From NCBI GenBank assembly GCA_963969365.1, contig OZ017752.1, forward strand, positions 2,976,001 through 3,040,000: a stretch of 64,000 nt of DNA, read 5' to 3'. The translations under genes and the position numbers were made by a program. Position 1 is the stretch's first letter. Each line of letters starts with the position of its first letter. Shown here one piece after another: positions 13,501 through 23,200 of this stretch. The notes beneath the pieces were generated by a model. It was not told where the DNA came from and searched no databases. It saw only the letters and a program-made list of their open reading frames with translations. Source of the DNA: Asterochloris sp. CNOR1 (Eukaryota > Chlorophyta > Trebouxiophyceae > Trebouxiales > Trebouxiaceae).

Positions 13501-16500
13501 CCTATGGTGTGCATGTCAGTGGTGCTTGCCTGGTTAAGCGCTTACTCATGCCCCTGGCAGGAGTGCACTCCTGCATGCTGCCAGGTCTGAAGCAGCTGAT
13601 GCAAGTGGGTGATGCACATAATAGTAAGCTGGATACACCACGACTGCAGGCCTGGAACGCTTGGAGCAGCTGATGGAGCTGTATGCCGGGCACAACCAGG
13701 TGGAGGAGGTGCGGGAGGTGGGGAATCTGCGGGGGCTGCCCAAGCTCATCATCCTGGACATCGCTGGAAACCCAGCCGCGCAGGATGCGGACTGCCGCTT
13801 GTTCACGGTGTACCATCTGCGGCGCCTCAAGGCAAGGCTGGCTTTGCATATCTGCTGCAAGACATGCTGGTGAGCGGCATTCCTGATGCTTAGCAGATGG
13901 GCTGAGAAGCTGTTCTAAGGATGAATTGTCCTGTTATCTGACCGCTGCGCACGTTTTTGGTGACCTGGTTGTAGGTCAATGGTAGGGCTCCGGAAGCCAC
14001 CCTTTGGTGGTGGTTCCCAAAACATCTGCCAGTGAACGTTTCCCAGCAGGCAGCCAGCTGCACCAAGCATGCAGCTTGCCTGATGCCAGATCCCCCAGCC
14101 TGTGTCTTTGCAGGTGCTCATCAGCCAGCCTGCGGAGGCTGCAGAGCTGGCCACCAGCATGTCAACCAAGTCCCAGTCAGCCCATCCCACCTGCCCCCTT
14201 GCAGGTGCTCAACAGCCAGCCTGTGGAGGCCGCTGAGCAGGCTGCCAGCCGTTCCAAGTATGCTGGACACCTCATGCTGGACTTCCTGACCGAGCGCACA
14301 GGGTGCACCACCTTTGAGTCTCTGCAGGAGCTGGACCTGAGTGGCCTGGGCATCCGCGATGTGGGCAATGTGTTTGGGCGGGAAGACCTCGCAGGGTTAC
14401 GCCAGCTCAGCCTGGACAACAATGAGCTGTCTGAGGTGCAGACCAGAGCGTGAAAGCCTGTGCAGGGCTTGTTGACGGGGCGGCAATAGTTTGCTCAAGC
14501 ACGGACACTGACGAGGGTCTCTCAGAAGGCGCAGGCGCAGTGCCTCCTCCTCTGGGATGTGTCATTTGCCTGGACAGGACCTGTGTCAGCTTGGGCTGGA
14601 TAACAAGGAGCTGTCGCATGTGGAGAGGGCGGGGCACTTGCTTGAGAGAGGTTGCACACAGCATACTGAGCGTGGTGGCCGCGGACCTCCCTGACTGCAG
14701 ATTGGCCCAAGGCCGGCATGGCGCATGCATGATGTTGTCGCCTCATCTGACAAGGCACTGGCTGTGCTAGCCTGGCGTCTCTGAGCGCACACGGCAACAC
14801 CCAACCTGCAGCACAAGTTCAGTGCAGCTCGGTGGCCTGCAGGTTGCCGGCCTGACCTGTCTATCCAACCTGGCAGTCCTCAGCCTGAACAGCAATCGTC
14901 TGCTGCCAGAGTTCTGTTTCAGCAGCCCCGCGCTGCTGGAGCCGCAGGTGGAGGAGGGGGCAGCCGCTGCCTCGCTGTTTGGGCCCCTGCCCTCACCCTG
15001 CAGCGCTCCTGCGCCACCCTTCCCCCAGCTGCAGGCAAGTCTGTTGGCCACCTTGCTGTGGTGGGTGGTTGGTGTGAGAGCATGACAAGCCTCCTGGCCT
15101 CAAATGCACACAGGGCTCTTGCTTGGCGACACTGCTTAGGTTGCTTGGTCTGAGCCTTTTGGTCCCTAGCTCAGTTGTTTAGAGAACCCGCTCGTTGCAC
15201 AGGAGATCGCAGATTCACAACCCAGTGTTGTTGCAGAAGTAACGCCGGTGCCCAAAGCTTCAAGGCAGTCACAGTGCTGCTGCTGACCAGCCAGCCTTGC
15301 CCCCCCAATGCCACCAAGCTGTGGCTTGCGATGCTGGCCCTGCTACCAGGCAGAGGTTGCCCATAAGCTTTGCCGCTGCGTCTGGCTGCAGGTGCTGCGT
15401 CTGGGGAGCAATGGCCTTAGGAGCGTGGCAGGGCTGCAGCTGGCCTGTCTGTCAAGTGAGCCAGGCACCAGCCGCTCACAGAGCAAGAGCAAGAGGGCTG
15501 CCTCACAGCAACAGTGTTTGCCTGCAAGCTGAGCCTGCAGTACATGCTTGTAGCTAGTCGTCACACAAGGGTGAACCAATTGCGAAAGAAAACCTGTCAA
15601 AAGGTTCCCAGTAAACCTGTTGTCTGCGCGCAGGCAGGCGGCATGCTGTTAGCGGGCCTGTGCAGCCTGCACCTGCCAGGCGACAGGGCTTCCACACAAA
15701 CACACTCTTATATCGCACTGGACATGTGTGGCTGCACGGGAGTTGGATGTCAGATGTCAGCATGCTGCTTGCAGCCTGTGCCTGCCAGCCAAGAAAGCCG
15801 TCAGTTTGACATGATCTTGCGCCGCCTGCAGGCTTGCGCAGCCTGCACCTGCCGGGCAACAAGCTGAGCCGCTTGGAGGGCCTGGAGGAGCTGACCACCC
15901 TCAGGGAGCTGGTGCTGGACGGCAACCCCATCAAACACCTTGATCCTGCCTCCTTCTCAGGTGGGGGCAGCATGAGACTTGTCTGTAATGTTGACCGCTG
16001 CCCAAGTCATGCCATGGCAGACAAACAACCAAAGCTGCATGTACTGGTGCTGGATGATGTCCTCACCAAGCTTTACTTTTGCCACGTTTTCAGCTGGGGA
16101 CAGGACTGAACAAAGATTGTGTCTTGTGACGTGCGCTGTGGCAGCCAGGGTGTCGCTGTGGCAGCAATAGTGCTGCCAGAGGAGGAGGCCGATGTCCATG
16201 TCTCATGTCTCATGCAGGTGCAGGGGGTTGAGCTCTGGCTCTAGGGTGGCCGTCTAGGCTGAGCCCACCTTCAACGATCAGAGCTGTCATCTGACCGTGC
16301 AGGGCACAGCAATCCTTCAGCATCGCCACTAGCGCTGCGCTTGGCCCTCACTGCCTGCCTTTGCACAGCTGCAAGCTGCGTGTGGCTCCACCTGCCTGGC
16401 AGGCTACTGGCTGCGCCTAGTGCTGCCCACACAAATGCAGGATGCGGCCTGCCCACTGTGCTGCACCTGCCACTGATTAGTGCTGGTGCTACTGCAGGCT

Positions 16501-18093
16501 GCCGCCTGGGCATCTGTCCCTGGCACATGCAGATCTATGTACCATTGGTGACCAGCCCCCTCTAGCCATCAAGTCTTCAGCTGCTTTTCCTTTGCCCTGC
16601 AGGCTGTCATCAGCTGCGCCCACCACACTCAGTTGGTGCAAGGAGCGAGCCCGCAAGCTCTGCTGCGTCTGTCTTGCAGTCAAACTGCCTGCAGGTAATG
16701 GCCAGCTTCATGGGCCTTCACTACACCCCTCTAGAGAAACCAAAGCCCCTGCACTGCAGGCTGCCACAGGCTGCGCCATCTGAGCCTGGCACGCTGCGGC
16801 CTGCGCAGCCTGGCCCACCTGCACCAGCTGACGCGCCTGCAGTACCTCAGCATGGCCGGCAACAGGATCACAGACGTGGCTGACCTGGACAGGCTGTCCC
16901 AGCTGGTGTCCCTGCAGGAGCTGATGCTGGCAGGTGAGGGGGTGGCCTGAGTAACCAACTGGTGTGCCTGCAAGGGCAAACGGGTGTGGCCTGGCTGCTG
17001 TTGTTTCAGGCCTGCCGCCAGCGTGCATGCCAAACATCAAGAAACTTCACACACTTGTCGCACCGGAGTAGAGAAGGTACAAAGGACTTGCTTAATCTTT
17101 GCACACAATCTGATTTTCGAGGGAGGAGGGGTGACTTGTCCTACACGAGGGGTGGCTGGCAGTGTTACTGTGCCTCCTGCAGCTGCATGTACTGCTGGCA
17201 GCTTGATGCATGCAAGCCCAAAAGTAACTCAAGGGTGGTCGCACAGCTGCCTGAACTCTCAAGACGCATGGCTCTGCGCTGCCTTGCAGACAACCTGGTG
17301 GCCAAGAAGCAGTGGTACCGGGCTGTGGCCCTCAGCAAGTGCCCTGTCATGAAGGTGGGCGGGCTGCAGAGCCAGCAGTGCACTGCAGCGCGCTTGCTGC
17401 ATGTGTGCGAACTGGTGTTCGGTGACTGCATGGCCCTCAAGGTGTCATACCTCATCTGAGACCAGCTTGCTGTGGTGCATGTCGCACCTCGACTGGTGCT
17501 CTGTGACTGCATGGCCTTCAAGGTGTTGCACCTGAATTTGAGACCGGCTTGCTGTGGTGCATGACGCATTTCAATTGTCCTGTGGTCCCTGCTGAGACAG
17601 CACAGCCATACTGCCTTTACCAGCTGCCGCCCTCCCCTGGCTGCAGTGCCTGGACGGCCGCCCAGTTAATGACGAGGAGCGCTCTTTTGTGAGACGCATC
17701 ATGTCTGAGTCCATTGCTCAGGCTGCCCCACCTGAACCCGCCCCTCCGCCCCCACAGCCAGCCCAGACCGCTCTAGAAGCCAAGAACCTGAACTGCTACA
17801 ACATGACCTTTGACAACACAGCTGGCTTAGATAGCTCTGCAGATGCTGCACTCCCCTCCCCTAGCATTCAGCCGCCCTCAGCCATGCCCAAGCCTGCAGA
17901 CATCCTCTTGAAGTGGAATCGCGTGGAGGCGCAGCTCAGCAGCAAGGTCGCAGCCGCCACTGCAGACCGCGCCTCCATGCAGTACGGGATCAGCAGGGAC
18001 GCCCTCCTGCCAGGCAGCAGCGCCTGGGAGAACCTTCTGATCGGGCGCAACTCCCTTGCCCTCTCCTCGCGAGCCAGGCGAGGCACTCGTTGA
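4590..18093 (+). CDS. LRRC9: LRRC9-like leucine-rich repeat protein (cilium-associated family)
   Basis: Large LRR protein of a family found mainly in ciliated organisms. Supported exons: 4590-4693, 4769-4822, 4911-5087, 5341-5517, 5779-5976, 6307-6384, 6573-6731, 7364-7626, 8302-8431, 8696-8833, 9395-9566, 9748-10028, 10362-10502, 11340-11510, 12088-12220, 12726-12931, 13218-13374, 13650-13831, 14205-14435, 14843-15034, 15392-15455, 15832-15960, 16760-16933, 17290-17354, 17647-18093. Phases close throughout and give about 1408 residues (human LRRC9 is about 1450). Family landmarks: DLFPSLTSLTI near the N-terminus, two successive 177-nt LRR exons, MYYNMRIKTLQ, an ETGGN...W linker, VFDTNRLVPEYLVE, a second LRR block after DWGPDWW, and CLDGRPVNDEER before a Pro-rich tail. 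Introns after 6384, 13831 and 15034 appear to start GC. Many introns hold decayed copies of adjacent exon edges. The first coding exon is not resolved. Confidence 0.92.
7019..7440 (+). repeat. Three tandem copies of an LRRC9 exon 5' end
   Basis: Copies at about 7019-7096, 7193-7270 and 7350-7430 share the acceptor context CTGCCCTGCAG and sequence encoding QQAAALA..ATASRAVAALA. Only the last copy runs on into the long exon 7364-7626; the first two end without a usable continuation and look like intronic copies. Spacing is about 160-175 bp. Confidence 0.75.
7562..7960 (+). repeat. Tandem duplication of an LRRC9 exon end with its splice donor
   Basis: The 3' end of exon 7364-7626 (GLAAVAVQGTMRVHNRCLRN, donor GTGAGCCT) plus about 130 bp of intron recurs at about 7806-7960, where the same donor and the downstream CTGCAGATCT...GAGGGGCTG segment reappear. 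The second copy reads AAAVQGTMGVRNLCMRNR, so it could serve as an alternative exon or be a relic. Confidence 0.75.
11081..11365 (+). repeat. Four-copy tandem array of an LRR exon 5' end inside an LRRC9 intron
   Basis: Units of about 81-84 bp begin at roughly 11085, 11166, 11250 and 11329, each with TGTGCAGGG acceptor-like sequence followed by a version of SCLTELDL. The last copy is the real exon (11340-11510). Earlier copies read SCLMQLDL, SSLMELLV and a decayed version. Confidence 0.75.
15161..15230 (+). other. Degenerate tRNA-like sequence in an LRRC9 intron
   Basis: TAGCTCAGTTGTTTAGAG matches a tRNA D-arm/A-box, and the TCGCAGATTCACAACC that follows resembles a damaged T-arm/B-box at the right distance. 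The anticodon stem does not pair cleanly and the B-box lacks the usual GGTTCGA. It is therefore a tRNA pseudogene, or the head of a tRNA-derived SINE, rather than a working tRNA; alanine would be the closest guess. No poly-A tail or target-site duplication is evident. Confidence 0.4.
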
Positions 18094-18270
18094 AGCTGGG
18101 GGCATTGCCCATGTCTCCTTCAACACAGCCCCCAGCTGCACCCCCTTGCCTGTCCCTCATTTCACGTCTCGTAGCCCTGTTGCAGCATGGTCTGTTCAAG
18201 GGTGAGTTGCAACTTTTTGTGAGTGGGCTGTGATCATCATGGTTAGAGCTTTAACTGAAGCAAGTTGAGT

Positions 18271-18996
18271 CTAGGACTCCTCCTCTGGGTCGTCAGGCAT
18301 ACTGTCCTGAACCTCCTCCAGCAGCTCGTGGGCCTCAAACAGCATCTCAGTCAGGACGGCCTGCAGGGTGGTGGACAATGCTTGGTCGACTGCAAAGCAG
18401 ACATGAGCTGTGCGGGCAAGCAAGGTGTCCTGAGCCACAGCGTGCATGTGCAAAGCTGCTGCGTCTGGCGCGTGTGCTTCACCTGGCCGGCCAGCACCTC
18501 ATTGTCCACAACAAACTGCAGGGCAGGCAGGGGCGTGGTTGTGGGTGGAGACCAGGAGTCTGCTCTGCCACTTCAGCAAGTTGCACCTGCTGGGCTCTGA
18601 GGTGCGCAGGCAGGGACACGGGGCATCAGCCTCCTGCTGCTCACAACACAGGGTGCACAGAAAGACGCTGGGTAGGATGGCCAACATTCATGCACGCCGC
18701 CTCTTCTCACCGCGCTTCTGTCAGGGCTGTATTGCTCATCAATGGCCCTGCATCACAGAAGATGGCCGCTCAAAGACTGGTTACTGCAAGATCCTTCCTA
18801 GATTGCCAGCGAGATACTTCTTGGATTGCCCGGCCTCCAATGTCAAATCAACTGCTCACCTGAGAGACTCCTGGATAGGGGACAGCTGCTTGCTTGTTGG
18901 GCTCCCTGAGGCCTTCATAGATTTCAGGTCTGCAACCAGTTCATTCAGCCTGGTTTGGATTGGTCGCAGTTTAGCTGACACCTCGGAGTCTGTCAT
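18271..18996 (-). CDS. Small acidic coiled-coil protein, 98 aa, function unknown
   Basis: Not recognised. Four exons (18996-18860, 18747-18711, 18515-18483, 18360-18271) join in phase to 98 residues beginning MTDSEVSAKLRPIQTRLNEL and ending EVQDSMPDDPEEES. The N-terminal half looks like an amphipathic helix (RLNELVADLKSMK). The middle reads AIDEQYSPDRSAFVVDNEVL and the C-terminus is a second acidic helix. There is no signal peptide or membrane segment. The gene ends 178 bp from the LRRC9 stop (convergent), and its start codon lies 104 bp from that of the KCTD gene on the other strand, so the two probably share a promoter. An alternative internal exon near 18560-18610 (VQLAEVAEQ) was considered but has no clean donor. 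Confidence 0.65.
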
Positions 18997-19100
18997 GATG
19001 TGGTTGTCTGAGTGGTTGCTCTATTCCAAGTTGTTAGAAGCGGCAGGCAGGTCAACATCATTTGCTTTCTTTGAATAAGAAGACGCCACCAGACCTGCTC

Positions 19101-19919
19101 ATGCAGGTTGTAGAGCTCAATGTGGGCGGCACAATCTATGCCACGACAAGAAGCACGCTGTGCAGGGACCCTGACAGCATGTTGGCCAGGATGTTTGAGG
19201 GTGACCTCCAGCCTTCTCACCTGGACAGCCAGTTACATATGAGTGATTGATTTCCTGGTCTGCTGCCCATGCATAGCTGTTCATGCCCTCATTCTTGAAT
19301 GTGCGGCAGCTACTTCCTGGATCGAGATGGAGGCGCGTTCAAGCATGTCCTGGCATACCTGAGGGGAGAGCAGCACATCCTGGCCCGTATGCCGCTGCAA
19401 GGCCCTGAGCGTCTGCAGCTGATTGAAGAGGCAAGGTACTTCCAGGCGAGTCATGCCCAATCATGAGTCACTGCCTGAGTGTGCCCACCTCTCTATCAGT
19501 ATACAACCCATTCATGCATGCTGTTGCAGCTGCAAGGCTTGGAGCAGCAGCTGGCTGGCAGCTTGACAAGTGGCGGTGGCTCAGCGGGTAGCTGGAGCCA
19601 GATGCACAGCTCTGTGGCGCTGCCGCACAGGATGAGCCAGCTTAGAGGCCAGGATGGGCCTCGACTGCAGAAGCTACAAGACGCAATGCTGGACCTTTTC
19701 TGGTCGCAGTTTCATGCAGGAAAGTCATCTGGTCCAGGGACCGTTCACATTGCTTGCAGCAAGTATATAGGCGATTATCATCAATTGAACTCCATCACGT
19801 TAGGGGAGATATCTTACCTGACCAGCAAATATGACAATGTGCTGACATACGAGCTAAGAATGCTAGGCTATAGCTTCTATATTCAAGGTGGCGCGATGAC
19901 AGTGGCCATCATGACATGA
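19101..19919 (+). CDS. KCTD-type BTB (T1) domain protein
   Basis: Probable adaptor or oligomerising protein: KCTD/T1 BTB domains form homomeric rings and often recruit Cullin-3 (family knowledge). Exons 19101-19231, 19310-19445 and 19530-19919 encode 218 residues. The T1 fold spans about residues 3-90: VVELNVGGTIYATTRSTL, PDSMLARMFEGD, then YFLDRDGGAFKHVLAYLRGE and ARYFQ. The C-terminal 128 residues match no domain I recognise. Intron 2 appears to start GC (TTCCAG then GCGAGT at 19446), since no GT donor keeps the frame. The start at 19101 sits at the family's usual N-terminus, but the preceding CTCATGCAG also resembles an acceptor, so a short upstream exon is possible. A TGTAA hexamer-like signal lies at about 20075. 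Confidence 0.85.
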
Positions 19920-20266
19920 TGACCAAACAATTATTATTGGTTCAATTGATGCCATCTAATGACTGATTTGTTCAATGAACCCCAAGAGATGGCAGTTGCT
20001 TACCAGATCTTGCCAGGGCTGCATCAAGACCTGCCCATTCTCTGCCAATGCCCGGATGGTCCCTTGATGCTGTCTGTAACAAACAAACATGCACAGCCAT
20101 ACAGGGGAACTGTGGTACTGCAGGGCAGGAGGTTTCCTGATGGCGATAGCTTTTTAGGGACAAGACTGTTCCTCCAATGCAGCACCATCTTTGGGCCAGG
20201 TGTACATCCACCTCATGAATTTGCAAAACGCAATAAAAGGGGGGCACAATCAGGGGAGTTCTGTCA
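19920..20266. other. Convergent 3' region, no gene seen
   Basis: About 350 bp between the stop codons of the KCTD gene (plus) and the SET-domain gene (minus). Apart from a possible TGTAA polyadenylation signal for the KCTD transcript at about 20075, I see nothing coding or repeated. Confidence 0.5.
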
Positions 20267-23200
20267 TCAGTTCAGGCGGCCTCTGCAGATTCTGGCACCA
20301 CAGGTGCACTTGATGGGCTCAGCATCCTGCTCTATCTCAAACTGTAGGGGCAGGAGTGCAAGCATGAGGCATGATTTGGTAGGGACAGCGTCAGGCACGC
20401 ATGCATGAAGAGAGACATGCAGCAATCTGGGCTAAACAGCACAGCTGAGCGATTTCAAAAGCATTAGCTGTAGCTAGATTGCTGGTGCCTGGGCAGGCAA
20501 TGCATTGCCTGTGAGCTGCTTAGAGAGCAGCCATGCAATCAACCCATCAACAGCGGCCGTCTGATGCATGGGCCTCACCTTGTAATCATAAGACAGCTCC
20601 TCGCCTGGGGCGATGTGGCGTTTGGAGTAGATGACGATGTGCTTGTGGCCCTCAACAGTGATGATTTTGGTGTAGCAGTTGGGTTCACAAGAGTGATTGA
20701 TGAAGCGTGCCAGTCCCCCCTGCACAGCCGATGGAGCAGTGCAGTCAGCAGGGGTCAGCTACTCAGCGCCTTGGAGAAACGTCCGGCCTGAATGATGTTG
20801 CAGGCAGCGCTGCAGGTCCTCAGAAGCCACATGCACACTCTTAGCCTGCGCAAGTCAAGCTGATGTCATACGAGCTGCATGTCCACCCGTAGCAGTAGCC
20901 GTAACAGCCTTTGCCTGAAGTAGCGTCCCCAGAGATAAGGCCGACAAGCGGCCAGCAAGAGAGCCATGCCAGATGCTGTAAGATGCCTCTACCCTTCAGG
21001 AACCGGTAGGCGACACAGACCCCACTGGGGGGTCTCCACTGACCACTCCATGCCAAAGCTGGACATGCAGACCAAACCTCAAAGATGGCAGGCCCAGCCA
21101 CTTGGTGGCATCCATTGCTCACACCGATCGTTGACAGGCCTATGCAAGACAAGCACCCCGGGGCCCCCACAAACATGACAACCAGCCCAACGGTGTAAGT
21201 GGCGATTGCTCCCCACTCGATATCGCAGGCCAGGGTCCCTGCATGGCAGGACACCTCAAGCCCACCTTCTTAGTGGCATCCACCGCCCATTCCATGTCGA
21301 TTCTGAAAAGGTAGGACGACCCCAGGCCCTCCTGGTCATACTGGCGCTCGCGGGTGTCCAGCAGGCTAACCCGGATGAGCTGCAGGTATGATAAATGCTC
21401 TAGAGTCTTCAGCAGCAGGCCCGCGTTCCTGGCTGCTGAGCTAAGACAGTGCCGCCTGGCGGCTTGCCAGGTCGACTAGGCAAGCAGGGAAGGCAACCAC
21501 TGGACGGCAGACAAGTGCATATGTTGCAGTCTTTGCTGCAGCATCATGGCACTACAAGAGAGCTCTGCAGAATTGCATGTGGCAGCTCTGCTGTCTCCTG
21601 GAGCTTTGCATGTTGCAGCAGAACCTGTCCAAGAGTCCTCTCGAGTCACTGCTCGGCGCAGCCAGGGCAACTCAGGCAGGCTGCACAGTGGTGCTGGGCC
21701 CGCCTCAACCTCACCTGGCCGACATACTCAATGATGAAGGTCTCAGGCTCGATGGCCCGCTTGGCAAACAGGCCCCAGGCGTGCACGCGGCTGCGCCCAA
21801 AGCGCAGGTCTGCCGTCCGCCCCTGAAGGAGGCACACCGCACCTGAGCAGAGAAGCCTGACAGGCTGCATTGCTGAACATGGTGCGCCCCGCAGGGATGC
21901 TTCTCTGTACCCTCTGAGCGGGACAAAACCTCCCACAGAAGAGTGCCCTGTGCACAGCTTGTCCCAGCCAGCAGGCTCCAGACTGGAGAGCTCAGCCTGC
22001 CGCTGGCCAGGAAACGAGCAGCTGCAGCAGGCCCCTGAAGCCGAGCTGGCAAGTAGAGGCCACTTACCCCCAGGCTGTGCCCCATTGGCAGTGATAGCGC
22101 TTGAAACCTAGACCCAATGCACATGCTCTGCGCCAGCAGACAAATGCCGCTCCAGCCCGCTCACCTTGAGCTGCGCCCACTTGGCCGCGTCTGCATCCAT
22201 GGGAGTGTCTTTGGCCAGCTGGCGGTTGGAGTCTCGCCGCTTGCGATGCCCTGCTGCACTCCCAGAGCCAGGCCGGGGCAAGGCCTGAGCCGGAGCCTGC
22301 AGGCAGCAAGGCAGTCAAGTCTGCAGCTGGACCCCTGCCTGACTTGCCCTAACCCGTCCAGCACCAGCAGGGAGCTCCGCAGACAGGCTGTGCACAACCT
22401 AGCACAGCTCAGACGCTCTGCATGCAGGTGCGCATGCAGCCAAGGCATGCCAGCTCAAGGTGCTCCCTGCATGGGTGCACTGGCAGCTAAGGTGCTTCAA
22501 CTTTGGGTGCAAAGGAGCTTCGAGACATGCAGGCCCAACATGGTCAGTGTGTAGATGCACAGGCAGCCCAGGGATGCAAGAAATGGCACACTCTGGCATC
22601 CAGCACTGGACGAGTATGGTTGGACCCGTCAGATTGGCTAACCTGACTGTTGGTAGTCTCTGCGGCCACCCTGGAGGGTGCCGCCTGCAGACTCTGGCCC
22701 TGCTGCTGCAGGACGCACAGCTTGATAACCTGGAAGGCCTCATGGTCATGTGCGATGCCCCTCGCACAGCCAAATCTGCAGGAGCAGCACTGGTGACTCA
22801 TGCAGGCCCTGTACAACTTGTTGTGGTCTTGTCAGACTGACTTTGGGACTGACTTTTCATGCGGCCAAATTGGCAGCAATCAGGGACATCCACTGATGGA
22901 TTGTCCATGTCAGGAAGAGCTGCAGGTGCTGAAAATGCTGACTATGAAGCCTGAGCAACCCCAAGTGCTGCATGCATTTGCCTGATGGTAGACCGCTCTG
23001 GCTGCAGCAAGCGCGCAGCAGTGCAGGCAGGAAGGGCAGCGCAAGCAGAACGCACAGGCGTGCAGTAGACAGACATGCACACACAACCCTGGAAAAGGAA
23101 TATATGAAAGCTCACTCGTTAAGCACCGCCTCTTGCGACGCCCTGCGCGTGAGCCTGGCAGCTGGCTGCTGGCTGGCGCGGACTCCTGCTGACACGTTGC

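Noticed and set aside
18556-18612. Possible extra exon (VQLAEVAEQ) in the 98-aa protein
   Set aside because: Attractive coiled-coil sequence but no donor that keeps the phase into the FVVDNEVLAGQ exon.
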